A stretch of DNA of 42,577 nucleotides from a virus. The DNA is taken from positions 1 through 42,577 of IMG/VR virus record IMGVR_UViG_3300005289_000613; one strand, given 5' to 3'. Made by a program: the position numbers and the translations under genes. The first letter of the stretch is position 1. Each line of letters starts with the position of its first letter. Positions 32,547 to 40,763 of this stretch are shown here, one piece after another. Below the pieces are notes generated by a model, which was not told the DNA's origin, did no database searches, and was given only the letters and a program-made list of their open reading frames with translations.

Positions 32547-33680
32547 CTATCCCTTTGCCAGCGCCACCTTCCCCAAAGACGCGCCGCGCATTCTGACGGC
32601 CCGAAGCGCCTTTCGCTGATCATCCGTAAGCGTGTTAGCCGGCTCGCGATCCGCCGGGTTGCCGGCAAACATATCCGCATCCAACGTCCACCCCATTTGG
32701 TCGGCGAGGCATTCGGCGAAGGCCCGCGCCATCGGAGGAGGCACGGCGTTGCCGACTTGCCGATATTGCTGCAACCGAGGGATACGGTCGGGCCACAGGA
32801 AGTCGTCCGAGAAACCTTGCAATCGTGCGCTTTCCCGTACGGTAATCACACGATGATATTTGTAATGCACCGGCCGCAATGGGCTGAAATTGCCCGATCC
32901 CGCGCGCAGCGTGTACGATGGGCGTTCGGGGTGCAGCCGATCATGGAATGATCCACGCTCGCGCTTCCCCGGCTCCAATTTCCTTAGGCGTGCGATCATG
33001 TCCGCAGAATGGGCGGTCGGTTCGTGATTAAAGATGCCGGTTTCGCCAAACTCGCCCGCGTCTGGTAGATCATCGATCGCGACCGCCGAAGATATGTAAG
33101 GCTGTTCGGCCGTACCGTGCGTCGGCGACGGGAAGCGAACGGCCTTCTTCCCCTTCAATCCAAGTATGACGAGCCGCTTGCGGTTTTGCGGCACGCCAAA
33201 ATCGGCTGCGGACACTACTGTATGATCGATGGCATAACCTAGCGTGCGAAGCTCTATTTTTACGCCGTCCAGAAACTCGCCGTTATCGATCGATGCGAGG
33301 TTCGGGACGTTTTCGAGCATGAAAGCGGACGGCTTCAACTCGTCCACGATGCGAATGAAATGTCCGATTAGGTCGGCTCGAATGTCGCGCTTGCCCTGCC
33401 GCTTCCCCGCGATGGAGAACGGCTGACATGGCGGGCCGCCGATTACAAAATCGGCGCGCTTGATCCCGGCTCGCTTCAACAACTCTACACCGGACGCGAC
33501 CTTAAGGTCCGTCACGAAACCCCGGCTTCCGCGATATTCGTGATTGTAGTTGTACGCGTCCGCGGCGCGCGCATCAATTTCGAAGCCGGCGGCGACGTTA
33601 AGCCCCGCGTCGAGATAGCCGGTCGATAGTCCGCCGCAGCCGGCGAACAGTTCAATCCCTATGGGCAGCTTCGTTGTCAT
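32547..33680 (-). CDS. DNA (cytosine-5) methyltransferase
   Basis: 377 aa. C5 methylase motifs in order: I FAGCGGLSTGY (12-22), IV GGPPCQPFS with catalytic Cys85, VI ENV (123-125), VIII QNRKR (165-169), and X GNAVPPP (310-316). The target recognition region between VIII and X is short, as in a type II enzyme with one recognition site. It is the second gene of a two-gene operon; its start overlaps the upstream endonuclease stop by four bases. Methylates cytosine to protect host and phage DNA from the partner enzyme. Recognition sequence unknown. Confidence 0.93.
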   Translation of the reverse strand: MTTKLPIGIELFAGCGGLSTGYLDAGLNVAAGFEIDARAADAYNYNHEYRGSRGFVTDLKVASGVELLKRAGIKRADFVIGGPPCQPFSIAGKRQGKRDIRADLIGHFIRIVDELKPSAFMLENVPNLASIDNGEFLDGVKIELRTLGYAIDHTVVSAADFGVPQNRKRLVILGLKGKKAVRFPSPTHGTAEQPYISSAVAIDDLPDAGEFGETGIFNHEPTAHSADMIARLRKLEPGKRERGSFHDRLHPERPSYTLRAGSGNFSPLRPVHYKYHRVITVRESARLQGFSDDFLWPDRIPRLQQYRQVGNAVPPPMARAFAECLADQMGWTLDADMFAGNPADREPANTLTDDQRKALRAVRMRGASLGKVALAKG

Positions 33681-34615
33681 TGCTTGGGCACATTCGTTGT
33701 GCGGATCATAGCGATTTGAGCCTCCGACGTGTTTATGACGTAGCTGGCGGAATGGATTATCCGAAGGTCGCCTGGGCGGGCCGCGATGTTGAACTCCATG
33801 ATATGAACGGCCGATTGGTAATCGACTTTCAACGCCAGCGGCCGGACCTTCAGACCGGGAAAATAGTGCGCCGCGTACTGTATCATGTTGAAAATCTGGA
33901 CGCGGTTCAGTTCGTCCGAAACGGCCTTAGCCTCGATCGGAAAGATTACCGGTACGTCGTCGTCGCCGGACGCAATCCCTACGTCGATCGCGTCGAGTTC
34001 CGCTTGGCCGATCCCTGGTACGCTCTTTCGGACATGCGAGCGCAGCCGATAAATCTTCATGCCGGTGAAGTGATCGAGAAGCTGACAATAGCCGACGACG
34101 GACAATAAGGCCTGTTCGTCCATTTCGGCGATCGTTTCCGGCAAGAGCCGACGCACGGGCATGGGCGTTTGGTCGATCGCTGGCGTAAGCTCGCGAACCG
34201 GCACTTCCATGATGCCGCTCGATGCCTTTTCGAACTGATACAGTCCGCGTCCGATAGCCCGTAGAACGTGAAAGCCCTTCGATAGAATCTCGTCAGGCAG
34301 CACCGTGCGCGACCGCATACGATAGATCACGTCGGCAGCGTTGCGAGCCGATATGGCGTCGGGGTTGTCGGATACAGCCCGTACAGCCTCCACAGCCGTA
34401 CGCACATCGTCAAGCGAGAAAACAACGGTTGCCGCACCCGGCCGCCAACGATCCTGAAACAGTTTCAGAATGACAGGGACGTATACCTTCGAATTTTTGC
34501 CGTGGCTTTGAAGGCTTTTGCCTTTGGGTTTCGCGACGGCTGGCGTAACCGAATCGGCCTTAACGGCGCGGCGGCGCTTCGGCGCAGTCGCATCAAGGTC
34601 CATTTCGTCAGTCAT
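33677..34615 (-). CDS. Putative type II restriction endonuclease
   Basis: 312 aa. The N-terminus is basic and disordered (KRRRAVKADSVTPAVAKPKG). A PD-(D/E)XK-like catalytic pattern is visible: Asp211 in AELDAIDVG, then Glu228 and Lys230 in VIFPIEAKA. The direct coupling to a C5 methylase makes it the restriction partner. The endonuclease comes first in the operon, so control at start-up must differ from systems in which the methylase is made first; no C-protein gene was seen. Name and site not recognised. Confidence 0.8.
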   Translation of the reverse strand: MTDEMDLDATAPKRRRAVKADSVTPAVAKPKGKSLQSHGKNSKVYVPVILKLFQDRWRPGAATVVFSLDDVRTAVEAVRAVSDNPDAISARNAADVIYRMRSRTVLPDEILSKGFHVLRAIGRGLYQFEKASSGIMEVPVRELTPAIDQTPMPVRRLLPETIAEMDEQALLSVVGYCQLLDHFTGMKIYRLRSHVRKSVPGIGQAELDAIDVGIASGDDDVPVIFPIEAKAVSDELNRVQIFNMIQYAAHYFPGLKVRPLALKVDYQSAVHIMEFNIAARPGDLRIIHSASYVINTSEAQIAMIRTTNVPKQ

Positions 34616-34996
34616 TAGCCTCTATAACACACATAGAACAAAAATAGAACAGTTGGCGTCATATCATTTTCGCACAGGAATCAGAACGCCGCCCGGGCGT
34701 CAATGCCTAGCTGATTTTCGTTGTTGGCCAAAGTGGGCTCCGGCTCTTTCGTTCGACGCTTTTGCCTGCGAAATAAGTGGGTTATGGGAATATCTAACGG
34801 AGCGGGAGGAAGCTACGCCACTGAATGCTTCGAGGCATTATAGTTCCGAATAGCGAAACCTCATCGGACTTGACCGTTCAAGCCTGAGCGACTGGCTCTG
34901 GGTCGACTGTGGACACTGCATAAGCAGAAGCTTTGCCTGTATCTGCGCTTCGAACATGACGTTCCGCAGTCTGCCCGGTTTGCAGCGTTAGGTGCG
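34616..34996. other. Intergenic region upstream of the restriction-modification operon
   Basis: No supported gene. The first 60 bases are AT-rich and hold the direct repeats and presumably the leftward promoter of the restriction operon. The rest, up to the repressor-like remnant, has no recognisable feature. Confidence 0.4.
34633..34651 (-). promoter_or_regulatory. Direct repeats upstream of the restriction-modification operon
   Basis: Two copies of ATAGAACA at 34633-34640 and 34644-34651, offset by 11 bases (one helical turn), lie 18 bases upstream of the endonuclease start in AT-rich DNA. They could be an operator or part of the promoter region. Role inferred. Confidence 0.35.
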
Positions 34997-35091
34997 CTAC
35001 GGTATTCGCGGGGCCTCGGCCCGAGACGCATCCTCGGGTATCAGCGCGAGAAGACTTTCGAACATATCGGACAGCGCGGCTTCACTAGAAG
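34997..35091 (-). pseudogene. Remnant of a repressor-gene 3' end
   Basis: The minus-strand reading SSEAALSDMFESLLALIPED, followed by ASRAEAPRIP and a stop, matches the repressor C segment PSEAALRAMFEKLLVLVPEG with its following 10 residues at 17 of 30 positions. DNA identity with 37960-38047 is also visible, including a shared CTTCACTAG. There is no start or rest of the gene. It abuts the tail-spike 3' end, so it looks like a scar of cassette insertion or a second repressor-like gene that was replaced. Confidence 0.55.
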
Positions 35092-35093
35092 GC

Positions 35094-37436
35094 CTAATTG
35101 GGCGGTGCGATTGCGTAGTCCCAAGTGAGGTTCGACCCCGGCGCTGAAGAAGTGGTGACGGTAAAGACGTAGTTGGCGTACGTGATCGCCGGCGCGGCAC
35201 CGGAAACGCTGCGCGGGCTGAGCTTCAGCCACGCTGGGGTAACGGAAGAACTTGGGAAGCCAGCATAAACACCTCTGATCGCATTGATGGTGAAGCTAGT
35301 AGACGCCGAACCTTGGGTCACTGTTCCCATGATGTGAGAAGGCGCGACACCCCGGATTTTTCCAGATCTGTCAGAACCATAATCGGTCTCGAAAGTACGT
35401 GCATAGCCGGCAGACGTCGGAGCCGTTTGGCCAGCGTAGTCGGTGCTGTCTTCCCAAACGTTGTAGGTTTCAGTAATGCTGCCACTGGTTTGCTGGCGGA
35501 GCATAAATCCGCCAGTTCGGCAGTTCCACGCAACAACCCTATAATTGCCGTGTGACGCCTTGGTGCTTGTTATTGCATTACCAAAAGTCTGCCCGTCTAT
35601 TTCCAAATGTACCTTGTTTCCCTTGCTCCACGAAGATGCATCTGGTGAGGAACTGGCAGTCGGTTTGGGACCGGAACGGGTGTAAATGAGCGCGGCGCTC
35701 CAACCGAGTGGATTCTTGATGCGCGCTTCGACTGTGCAGTTAGTGCTATCGATAAGCATGATATCGGGCGTTTTGCTGATCCAGATCGAACCTTTGGCTG
35801 ATGGGGGTGATGGCTCATCCACCTGACTTGAGCGCGTGTTCTCAAAGTCGACAGTCTTAGCAGTATTGTCCGCCGCCGTGATGCGAAAGCTGCCACCGTT
35901 ATAGCCAGCGCCCGAAAGCCCTGAGAGCGAAATGATGGGATATTTGTTGTCGTAGACCTGTGAAGCAGCCGCCTGCGCTGCCAACGCCGCCGCCACTGCA
36001 GAAAGGTCGGGAGATCCAGAAAACGTCGCGCGCCGTGTTGTTCCGCTCTGGGTGACAACCGAAGCGATGGCTGCGTCCGTAATGAGGTTCGGCGTCTGAT
36101 AAGCTGGAAAAAGCTTGCCCCCCGTCACGCTGACACCACGGCAAAAACGCATTACCACCAGACTGTTGCTTGAGCCGTCTAAGGTAAGATTGTGGAGCGA
36201 ACTGTCATCAATGTTTTCAAGATAGATGAGATTGCCAGCTTCGCTACCACTGTTAGGGTCGGTCTTGGGCAACGTGCCTGCACTCAAATCGACATTTGCG
36301 ATTGTTAGTCGCTCAATCAAATTCCCCGCTGCACCCTCGTTCAGAAGAACGATTCCCCCACCCCGATCAAGACCGGCGACGGTTCCTGTGATGTTGGTGA
36401 TGCTCAGACGTCGAACTACGCAATTGCGGACTGTGCTGTCGATATGAACCTTAATCGCCTTTGCCTGCGTAGTCCTACAGACCCAATCCGAAACGCGGAT
36501 GTCCTCCATGGTGCAGTTGTCTCGGTAAGTTGTGCCACTACCATTGCCGCCCTCGTGTGTGAAAGACAGGCTGTCATCGCCAGAATTGGATAGGCCGCCG
36601 ATACAAGTAATGCGCCGGCAAGTGGCGGAGAAATGCAGCCCGTCCGACCCAACAGCCGTCGGGAAGTTGGTCACGCCAACCATTCCCCCATTCACGAATC
36701 CGTCTGAAGATTGCACGATCTGTAACTGAAAACCGGTAATCGATGAGCCATCGGTATGCGGTCGGATGACACTGAAGCCATCCACGTTATTGATAATGAT
36801 GCCGGCCTTGGCTCCCGAGCCAGGCGGCACCGCGTCGTTCGGATAAATGACGCCGCCCCCGTCTTCATAGCGAATGTGAACATTGCTCACCCGCACGGTT
36901 TCCGACGCGATCTTTGGCCACATTAAAACCGGAGAACTCGTGCTGTCCCAGGCATCGTGAATAATGTGTCCGCGAATTACGATGTGTGCGTTGCTCTCAT
37001 AATAGAGGCACACCCGCCCGCCCGATCTGCCGATGCTGGAGGAGACGATCGAACTACTCACCCGAAATTTCTTGCCAACCGGCACTACCGCCTTGGCGCC
37101 GAGAATAGCAGCGGCGTCGAGCATATCCTGCAGTGCCTGACGGTCATCAGTCCCGATGCCGGTTTGTCCCGTGCCATCGCCAACAGCGCCCAACCATTCC
37201 GGGCGTATTTCAGGCTCGTCGAAAACCCACTTATTGCCGCTGGCGTCGGTCACCACGCCCGGACATGTCAATTCCGCAGGGACTGCAATATTGGCCCTTC
37301 GCACTCGAAACGGTGGTACGTCACCCTGCGAATTCAACCCTTCGACCAGCAGCCGGTTGACACTGCTGGGGATGGTGAGCAAGCCATTGTCCGCAATGAG
37401 AGAGAGAGGCACTTCAAATCTCCGCAATTTGCGCAA
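35094..37436 (-). CDS. Tail spike, right-handed beta-helix (pectate-lyase-like)
   Basis: 780 aa. Residues 1-90 resemble the N-terminal attachment part of tailspikes, with RRANIAVPAELTCPGVV and EIRPEWLGAVGDG, the latter followed by TDDRQALQDMLDAAA, the start typical of pectate-lyase-like beta-helices. Residues 100-470 hold repeating short beta strands (VRVSNVHIRYEDGG, NCTMEDIRVSDW, NLIERLTIANVDL). The C-terminal 300 residues contain Ser/Thr/Gly-rich strands. Probably binds and cleaves a surface polysaccharide. Unusually, it is encoded opposite to the late operons, downstream of the repressor. GC is lower than in the structural genes. Confidence 0.85.
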   Translation of the reverse strand: MRKLRRFEVPLSLIADNGLLTIPSSVNRLLVEGLNSQGDVPPFRVRRANIAVPAELTCPGVVTDASGNKWVFDEPEIRPEWLGAVGDGTGQTGIGTDDRQALQDMLDAAAILGAKAVVPVGKKFRVSSSIVSSSIGRSGGRVCLYYESNAHIVIRGHIIHDAWDSTSSPVLMWPKIASETVRVSNVHIRYEDGGGVIYPNDAVPPGSGAKAGIIINNVDGFSVIRPHTDGSSITGFQLQIVQSSDGFVNGGMVGVTNFPTAVGSDGLHFSATCRRITCIGGLSNSGDDSLSFTHEGGNGSGTTYRDNCTMEDIRVSDWVCRTTQAKAIKVHIDSTVRNCVVRRLSITNITGTVAGLDRGGGIVLLNEGAAGNLIERLTIANVDLSAGTLPKTDPNSGSEAGNLIYLENIDDSSLHNLTLDGSSNSLVVMRFCRGVSVTGGKLFPAYQTPNLITDAAIASVVTQSGTTRRATFSGSPDLSAVAAALAAQAAASQVYDNKYPIISLSGLSGAGYNGGSFRITAADNTAKTVDFENTRSSQVDEPSPPSAKGSIWISKTPDIMLIDSTNCTVEARIKNPLGWSAALIYTRSGPKPTASSSPDASSWSKGNKVHLEIDGQTFGNAITSTKASHGNYRVVAWNCRTGGFMLRQQTSGSITETYNVWEDSTDYAGQTAPTSAGYARTFETDYGSDRSGKIRGVAPSHIMGTVTQGSASTSFTINAIRGVYAGFPSSSVTPAWLKLSPRSVSGAAPAITYANYVFTVTTSSAPGSNLTWDYAIAPPN

Positions 37437-37827
37437 GTTCTCAAGGTATCAGCGCAATCCCCATAAACATAATAAAAGACGCATCTGTTTAACTCGACGG
37501 GACAATGGCTTGACGTCAAAATGAGTCATCGCGACCTCTATTTGGCGTGTCGGATGCATTGGAGGCCCCAATCGCCCCGGTCCCGCGTATGCGCGGGTTG
37601 AAACCTGAACCCCCTGTTCAGATGTGCTGAACGGCTAAGCCACGGATATCGTCGGCGTCCACATAAAATTCTCGTTAGGGTAGACTTCCGCCTTTCCTAC
37701 ACCTTTTGCCCCTGTCAAAAACCAGAACGAATCAAGAACAAAAGCAGGAGCAAACACTTGAACCGCGACGTGATGCGCCTGACGCCGGGGTGCGAGTTTG
37801 CGTGCCCGGTGTGCAGCGTGGGCTGCG
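37437..37827. other. Intergenic region between repressor and tail spike
   Basis: No supported gene. It contains a palindrome CCCGCG-TATG-CGCGGG (37582-37597) and an operator-like dyad (37615-37633). The leftward promoter of the tail spike should be here; I could not fix -35 and -10 boxes. Confidence 0.4.
37615..37633. promoter_or_regulatory. Second operator-like dyad upstream of the tail spike
   Basis: TGTTCAG-ATGTG-CTGAACG: 6-bp dyad with a 5-base spacer. It matches the main repressor-region operator TGTTCAC-CTTTA-GTGAACA in arms (GTTCA/TGAAC), length and spacing. It lies about 180 bases upstream of the tail-spike start, so the repressor or Cro-like protein may control the spike. Confidence 0.5.
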
Positions 37828-38364
37828 CTACCCTTGTAGCGATTCTGGATGAGTTGTGGCGTCTGCTTGAGGAGGAGCGTCGATTGATGGCAACGCGGCC
37901 GCACCGGGATCGGGCAGGTAGGGTCCGATCGCTGAAAACCCAGATGGCAGCCATTGAGCGAGAATTTCTGCAGTCTCGCCCCTTGTCGCTCCCTCCGGTA
38001 CCAGCACGAGCAGTTTCTCAAACATCGCGCGCAGGGCTGCTTCACTAGGCAACGCTACCTGCAACGGAACGTACTGGACTGCGGGCTTTTGCGCCTCGAT
38101 CTCGCGCGCTTCCGGTTCGACTTCGTCACCGGTGAGGCCCGCCAGCTTCATGACCTCTGCTGGGTCAACACGATGCTCTGCCAGAACAGCCGCGATTTTC
38201 CGAGTCAGATCGATTGGAAGGTAAGGCTTCTTATAGGTGTTTGGGTTCTCGTAACGGGCATACGTCGTGTGCCCCATGCCCAGCCTTTCTGAGGCAGAGC
38301 GCAGCGAAAGCGGTGGCACAGCGGTAAGCCGTAATTCTTTCAGGCGAAGGGCAGCCGACGTCAT
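37828..38364 (-). CDS. C: Phage repressor (C-like), XRE-type HTH
   Basis: 178 aa from ATG 38364; upstream in-frame Mets lie in the operator region and are rejected. HTH in residues about 19-63 (LSLRSASERLGMGHTTYARYEN). The rest is helical, Glu/Ala/Pro-rich, with no LexA/S24 peptidase motifs, so it is probably not RecA-cleavable, as in P2 C. It is divergent from the Cro/Cox-like gene with two kinds of dyad between them, the standard layout of a temperate switch. Confidence 0.85.
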   Translation of the reverse strand: MTSAALRLKELRLTAVPPLSLRSASERLGMGHTTYARYENPNTYKKPYLPIDLTRKIAAVLAEHRVDPAEVMKLAGLTGDEVEPEAREIEAQKPAVQYVPLQVALPSEAALRAMFEKLLVLVPEGATRGETAEILAQWLPSGFSAIGPYLPDPGAAALPSIDAPPQADATTHPESLQG

Positions 38365-38373
38365 TCCCCCATG

Positions 38374-38392
38374 TGTACATATTTTTTGTACA
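38374..38392. promoter_or_regulatory. Operator-like TGTACA pair in the repressor/Cro gap
   Basis: Two self-complementary TGTACA boxes at 38374-38379 and 38387-38392, separated by TATTTTT, lie ten bases upstream of the repressor start. Probably a binding site in the repressor promoter. Confidence 0.5.
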
Positions 38393-38420
38393 GTGATCGG
38401 TCGCTTTTCGTATTGACCAA

Positions 38421-38439
38421 TGTTCACCTTTAGTGAACA
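38421..38439. promoter_or_regulatory. Operator dyad upstream of the Cro/Cox-like gene
   Basis: TGTTCAC-CTTTA-GTGAACA, perfect 7-bp inverted repeat with a 5-base spacer, ten bases before the Cro-like start. A TTGACC box at 38414-38419 next to it could be a -35 element. Expected to be bound by C or the Cro-like protein. Confidence 0.6.
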
Positions 38440-38448
38440 AGGCGGTTC

Positions 38449-38742
38449 ATGATCCATGGAGCCACCATTTTTGATCTGTTTGGCGGTATCCGCCCGATGG
38501 CGCGGAAGCTGAGCGAACTGCCTTCATCCGTCTCGGCATGGAAACGCAGGGGCCGCATCCCCGCCGAAAAGCAGCCCCATGTTTTGGAAGTGGGACTCGC
38601 CCTTGGCCTCCCCATCACCGCTGAAAATGTCGTCTTTCCCCTTGGCCGCCCTTCGGATGTCGCAAACACGATAACGGCCAGCCCCGCCCCCGTCGCTTGC
38701 GATCCGCAGGCCAAAACGCAACGCACGGGGGCAGGGCAATGA
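38449..38742 (+). CDS. Cro/Cox-like early regulator
   Basis: 97 aa. First rightward gene, divergent from C. An HTH of the small Cro type in residues about 8-50: IFDLFGGIRPMARKLSELP then SVSAWKRRGRIPAEKQPHVL, with the A-W-K-R-R-G-R-I-P signature. The C-terminus is Pro/Ala-rich. By position it is the P2 Cox or Cro equivalent that favours lytic growth and possibly excision. Confidence 0.8.
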   Translation: MIHGATIFDLFGGIRPMARKLSELPSSVSAWKRRGRIPAEKQPHVLEVGLALGLPITAENVVFPLGRPSDVANTITASPAPVACDPQAKTQRTGAGQ

Positions 38743-38753
38743 CCGAGTTTACC

Positions 38754-39041
38754 TTAATCCCGCTGGGTCGCGTGGCGATGGTCCATCATCGCGGCGAATT
38801 GGGCCCTCGTCTCGGAATCGACCCTGCGACCAACTGTTTTGCTAAACGTCAGAAGTTCTTCGGCATCGAACGGCACACGCTCTACGTGAATGCCATGCTT
38901 GGCCTTGTTTTCCAGATCAGGGCTAACGGCGAGATGGTATTCCTCGACGGTCGGGGACTTGATGTCACCCTCGCAAATCTCGCGGAACCGGTCATAATTG
39001 GTCGCGTCCGGCCACAGTACCGCGACGCGGTTTACAGGCAT
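38754..39041 (-). CDS. Hypothetical protein encoded antisense within the early operon
   Basis: 95 aa. The ATG at 39041 has AAAGGAG six bases upstream, the best ribosome binding site in this area, and codon use is GC-rich at third positions. Sequence MPVNRVAVLWPDATNYDRFR continues acidic and helical, with no HTH or membrane segment. It is transcribed against the early operon, between the Cro-like and CII-like genes. I do not recognise it. The opposite-strand frame at 38739-39137 is considered its shadow. Confidence 0.6.
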   Translation of the reverse strand: MPVNRVAVLWPDATNYDRFREICEGDIKSPTVEEYHLAVSPDLENKAKHGIHVERVPFDAEELLTFSKTVGRRVDSETRAQFAAMMDHRHATQRD

Positions 39042-39133
39042 GGAATTCTCCTTTCGTTGGTGTCTGGAAGCCCAACGATAGCGGGGCGGGATGTGGCTGC
39101 AAACCGCGCCCGTCCCGTGACGGGGGAGGCCGC

Positions 39134-39622
39134 ATGACCAAGGTCCGCGCCCCTCTCACTTTCGCGCTCGCTGTCACCACGATCAAGGAAACGATCGGCA
39201 AGGCGGAATGCGCGCGCGCGACTGGCTTGTCTGATCGAACCATCGATCATTGGAGCGATAGCGAGAACGCCACGCTTCCTAATCTCGATTATGCACTCGC
39301 TCTCGACATCGCCTTCCTGAATGCCGGTGGCGGCTACGCCCCGATCTTCGAAAGCTATGAGCGGCAGATGGCCGTTGCACGCAGCGAGCCCGTCGCCTGC
39401 CGTGACGAACTCGCCAAGCTACTCGGCACTGCTTCGCGCGAATTCGGCGATGCCTGGGCGCACTGCGTTCAGGCGCTTCGCCCCAATGCCACACCGGCGC
39501 AGATCCAGCGCGCCATATTGGAAACCGAGGAAGCCGACGCGCTATTCCCGCTCCTCATCGGTCTCCTCAAAGCCCTTCTGGCCGGCAATGGGGCCGGCCG
39601 CGAAGCCCTGGGGGGAAGTTAG
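39134..39622 (+). CDS. Phage regulatory protein, CII-like
   Basis: 162 aa. N-terminal HTH (KAECARATGLSDRTIDHWSD, residues about 23-42), followed by NLDYALALDIAFLNAGGGYAP, the pattern of the phage regulatory CII family of P2-like phages. The C-terminal half is helical. Begins the block of small early genes and ends next to the Ogr-like gene. Confidence 0.75.
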   Translation: MTKVRAPLTFALAVTTIKETIGKAECARATGLSDRTIDHWSDSENATLPNLDYALALDIAFLNAGGGYAPIFESYERQMAVARSEPVACRDELAKLLGTASREFGDAWAHCVQALRPNATPAQIQRAILETEEADALFPLLIGLLKALLAGNGAGREALGGS

Positions 39623-39624
39623 TG

Positions 39625-39930
39625 ATGTCGGCGCGTCCGAACCAATTGCCACATGTTACCTGCCCGGCCTGCGGTGGCCGTGCATTTGCCCGTTCGACCG
39701 GGAAGAGCAGCCCGCTCTACCGGGAGATCTACTACCACTGCCGCAATCCCGATGCATGCGGCCATGAATTCGTGGTCGGCATGGAAGCCCTGCGCGCGAC
39801 CAAGCGCAGCCGGTTCCCCAAGCCCATGCACACCCTGCCTTTCACCCAGTGGCACGCCGCCGCCAACGACCGGGCCGATAACGACGATGGCCCGCCTTCA
39901 GAGCCGAAGAGCGCCGCGACCAGTACCTGA
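39625..39930 (+). CDS. ogr: Ogr/Delta-like zinc-finger late activator
   Basis: 101 aa from ATG 39625 (GTG at 39622 is less likely). Cysteines at 13, 16, 39 and 45 form C-x2-C-x22-C-x5-C, with the YYHCRNPDACGHEFV motif nearly identical in layout to P2 Ogr. Ogr activates late promoters by binding upstream dyads and contacting the RNA polymerase alpha subunit. The four ATTTGG-N12-CCAAAT sites are its probable targets. The C-terminal 40 residues are a disordered extension. Confidence 0.85.
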   Translation: MSARPNQLPHVTCPACGGRAFARSTGKSSPLYREIYYHCRNPDACGHEFVVGMEALRATKRSRFPKPMHTLPFTQWHAAANDRADNDDGPPSEPKSAATST

Positions 39931-40040
39931 TGCCTGAGGCCGCTCTGGCCTGACACACCCCTCCCGATGACTTCGCACCCGGCCTGCTTCCGGGAGCGCC
40001 CCCGCTTTGCCTTCTGAAACCACCTTGATGGAGCCCTTTC

Positions 40041-40280
40041 ATGCGACAGTCCCAGCAGACAGCCACCCGCACCGGCACTCGCAACGTGACGCCGAACCCC
40101 GTCCAAATGCCAGCGATCCGCACGCCGGTCGCCACGTTCATCTGCAACGCCTGCGAAACCGTAGAGCACTGCCGCACGCCCGCGCTGCCCGAGAAGTGGG
40201 CGACCGAGACGATCGGCGATGACATCTACGCCTATTGCCCGGAATGCGCCGTCGATCTGCCCTGCGGAGAGATCCAGTGA
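40041..40280 (+). CDS. Small zinc-ribbon-like protein
   Basis: 79 aa. GGAG before the ATG. After a Thr/Arg-rich start, cysteines FICNACETVEHC and YCPECAVDLPC look like a four-Cys metal-binding site. Stop overlaps the next start (GTGA). Function unknown; part of the early operon. Confidence 0.65.
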   Translation: MRQSQQTATRTGTRNVTPNPVQMPAIRTPVATFICNACETVEHCRTPALPEKWATETIGDDIYAYCPECAVDLPCGEIQ

Positions 40281-40525
40281 CCGCGCCGCTCGATCACGCG
40301 GCGCTAGGCGGCGTGCTGGATCCTGCTGATCTCGAGGCCGACGTCTTCGAGACCGACACCTTCGAGGCGCTGGATGCCGAATTTGCCCGCCTTGCCGACA
40401 TGCAGTTCCGCATCGCGAATACCGCGTATTTTCTGGAGACGGTGTTTCTGCCCGCGCTCCTTGCATTCGCCGGGTGTCTGGGAGTGATCTGCGTGATTTC
40501 TCAGACCGCGAAGCTGCTCGGCTGA
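40277..40525 (+). CDS. Small membrane protein, GTG start
   Basis: 82 aa from GTG 40277, coupled to the upstream stop. Acidic N-terminal half (LEADVFETDTFEALDAEFARL), one membrane segment near the C-terminus (FLPALLAFAGCLGVICVIS). No family recognised. Confidence 0.6.
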   Translation: MTAPLDHAALGGVLDPADLEADVFETDTFEALDAEFARLADMQFRIANTAYFLETVFLPALLAFAGCLGVICVISQTAKLLG

Positions 40526-40753
40526 ATGATGACCGCGGCTTCCCGCTGTTCGGCGCTGTTCGCAGTTCCGCCCGACATGCGGCGGATCGAGGAACTTGTG
40601 CAGTGCTGCGAACGCCGAAAGGCCAGCGCGGCACGCAAACTCGCTTCCGCACAGGCCGAGGTCGCCGCCGCCCAGGCGGCCTACGAGCAGGCCATCGACG
40701 CGCGCAACGACTGGATCGCGAACAACCCCGATCCGCAACTCATGATGCTGTGA
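40526..40753 (+). CDS. Small coiled-coil protein
   Basis: 75 aa. Begins right after the stop of the preceding gene. Residues 18-60 form an Ala/Glu/Arg-rich helix likely to be a coiled coil (RRIEELVQCCERRKASAARK). Function unknown. Confidence 0.6.
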   Translation: MMTAASRCSALFAVPPDMRRIEELVQCCERRKASAARKLASAQAEVAAAQAAYEQAIDARNDWIANNPDPQLMML

Positions 40754-40763
40754 AGGACAATCC

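Noticed and set aside
32690-32715. ATTTGGTC sequence inside the methyltransferase gene, like one arm of the late motif
   Set aside because: No matching CCAAAT arm at N12 and it lies in the middle of a coding region.
38739-39137. Plus-strand open frame of 132 aa overlapping both neighbouring genes at ATGA sites
   Set aside because: Codon use is poorer and the product looks random, while the opposite frame has a strong AAAGGAG ribosome binding site and protein-like composition.
40095-40115. GTCCAAATG inside the zinc-ribbon gene, like the right arm of the late motif
   Set aside because: The left arm and core do not match and no operon begins after it.
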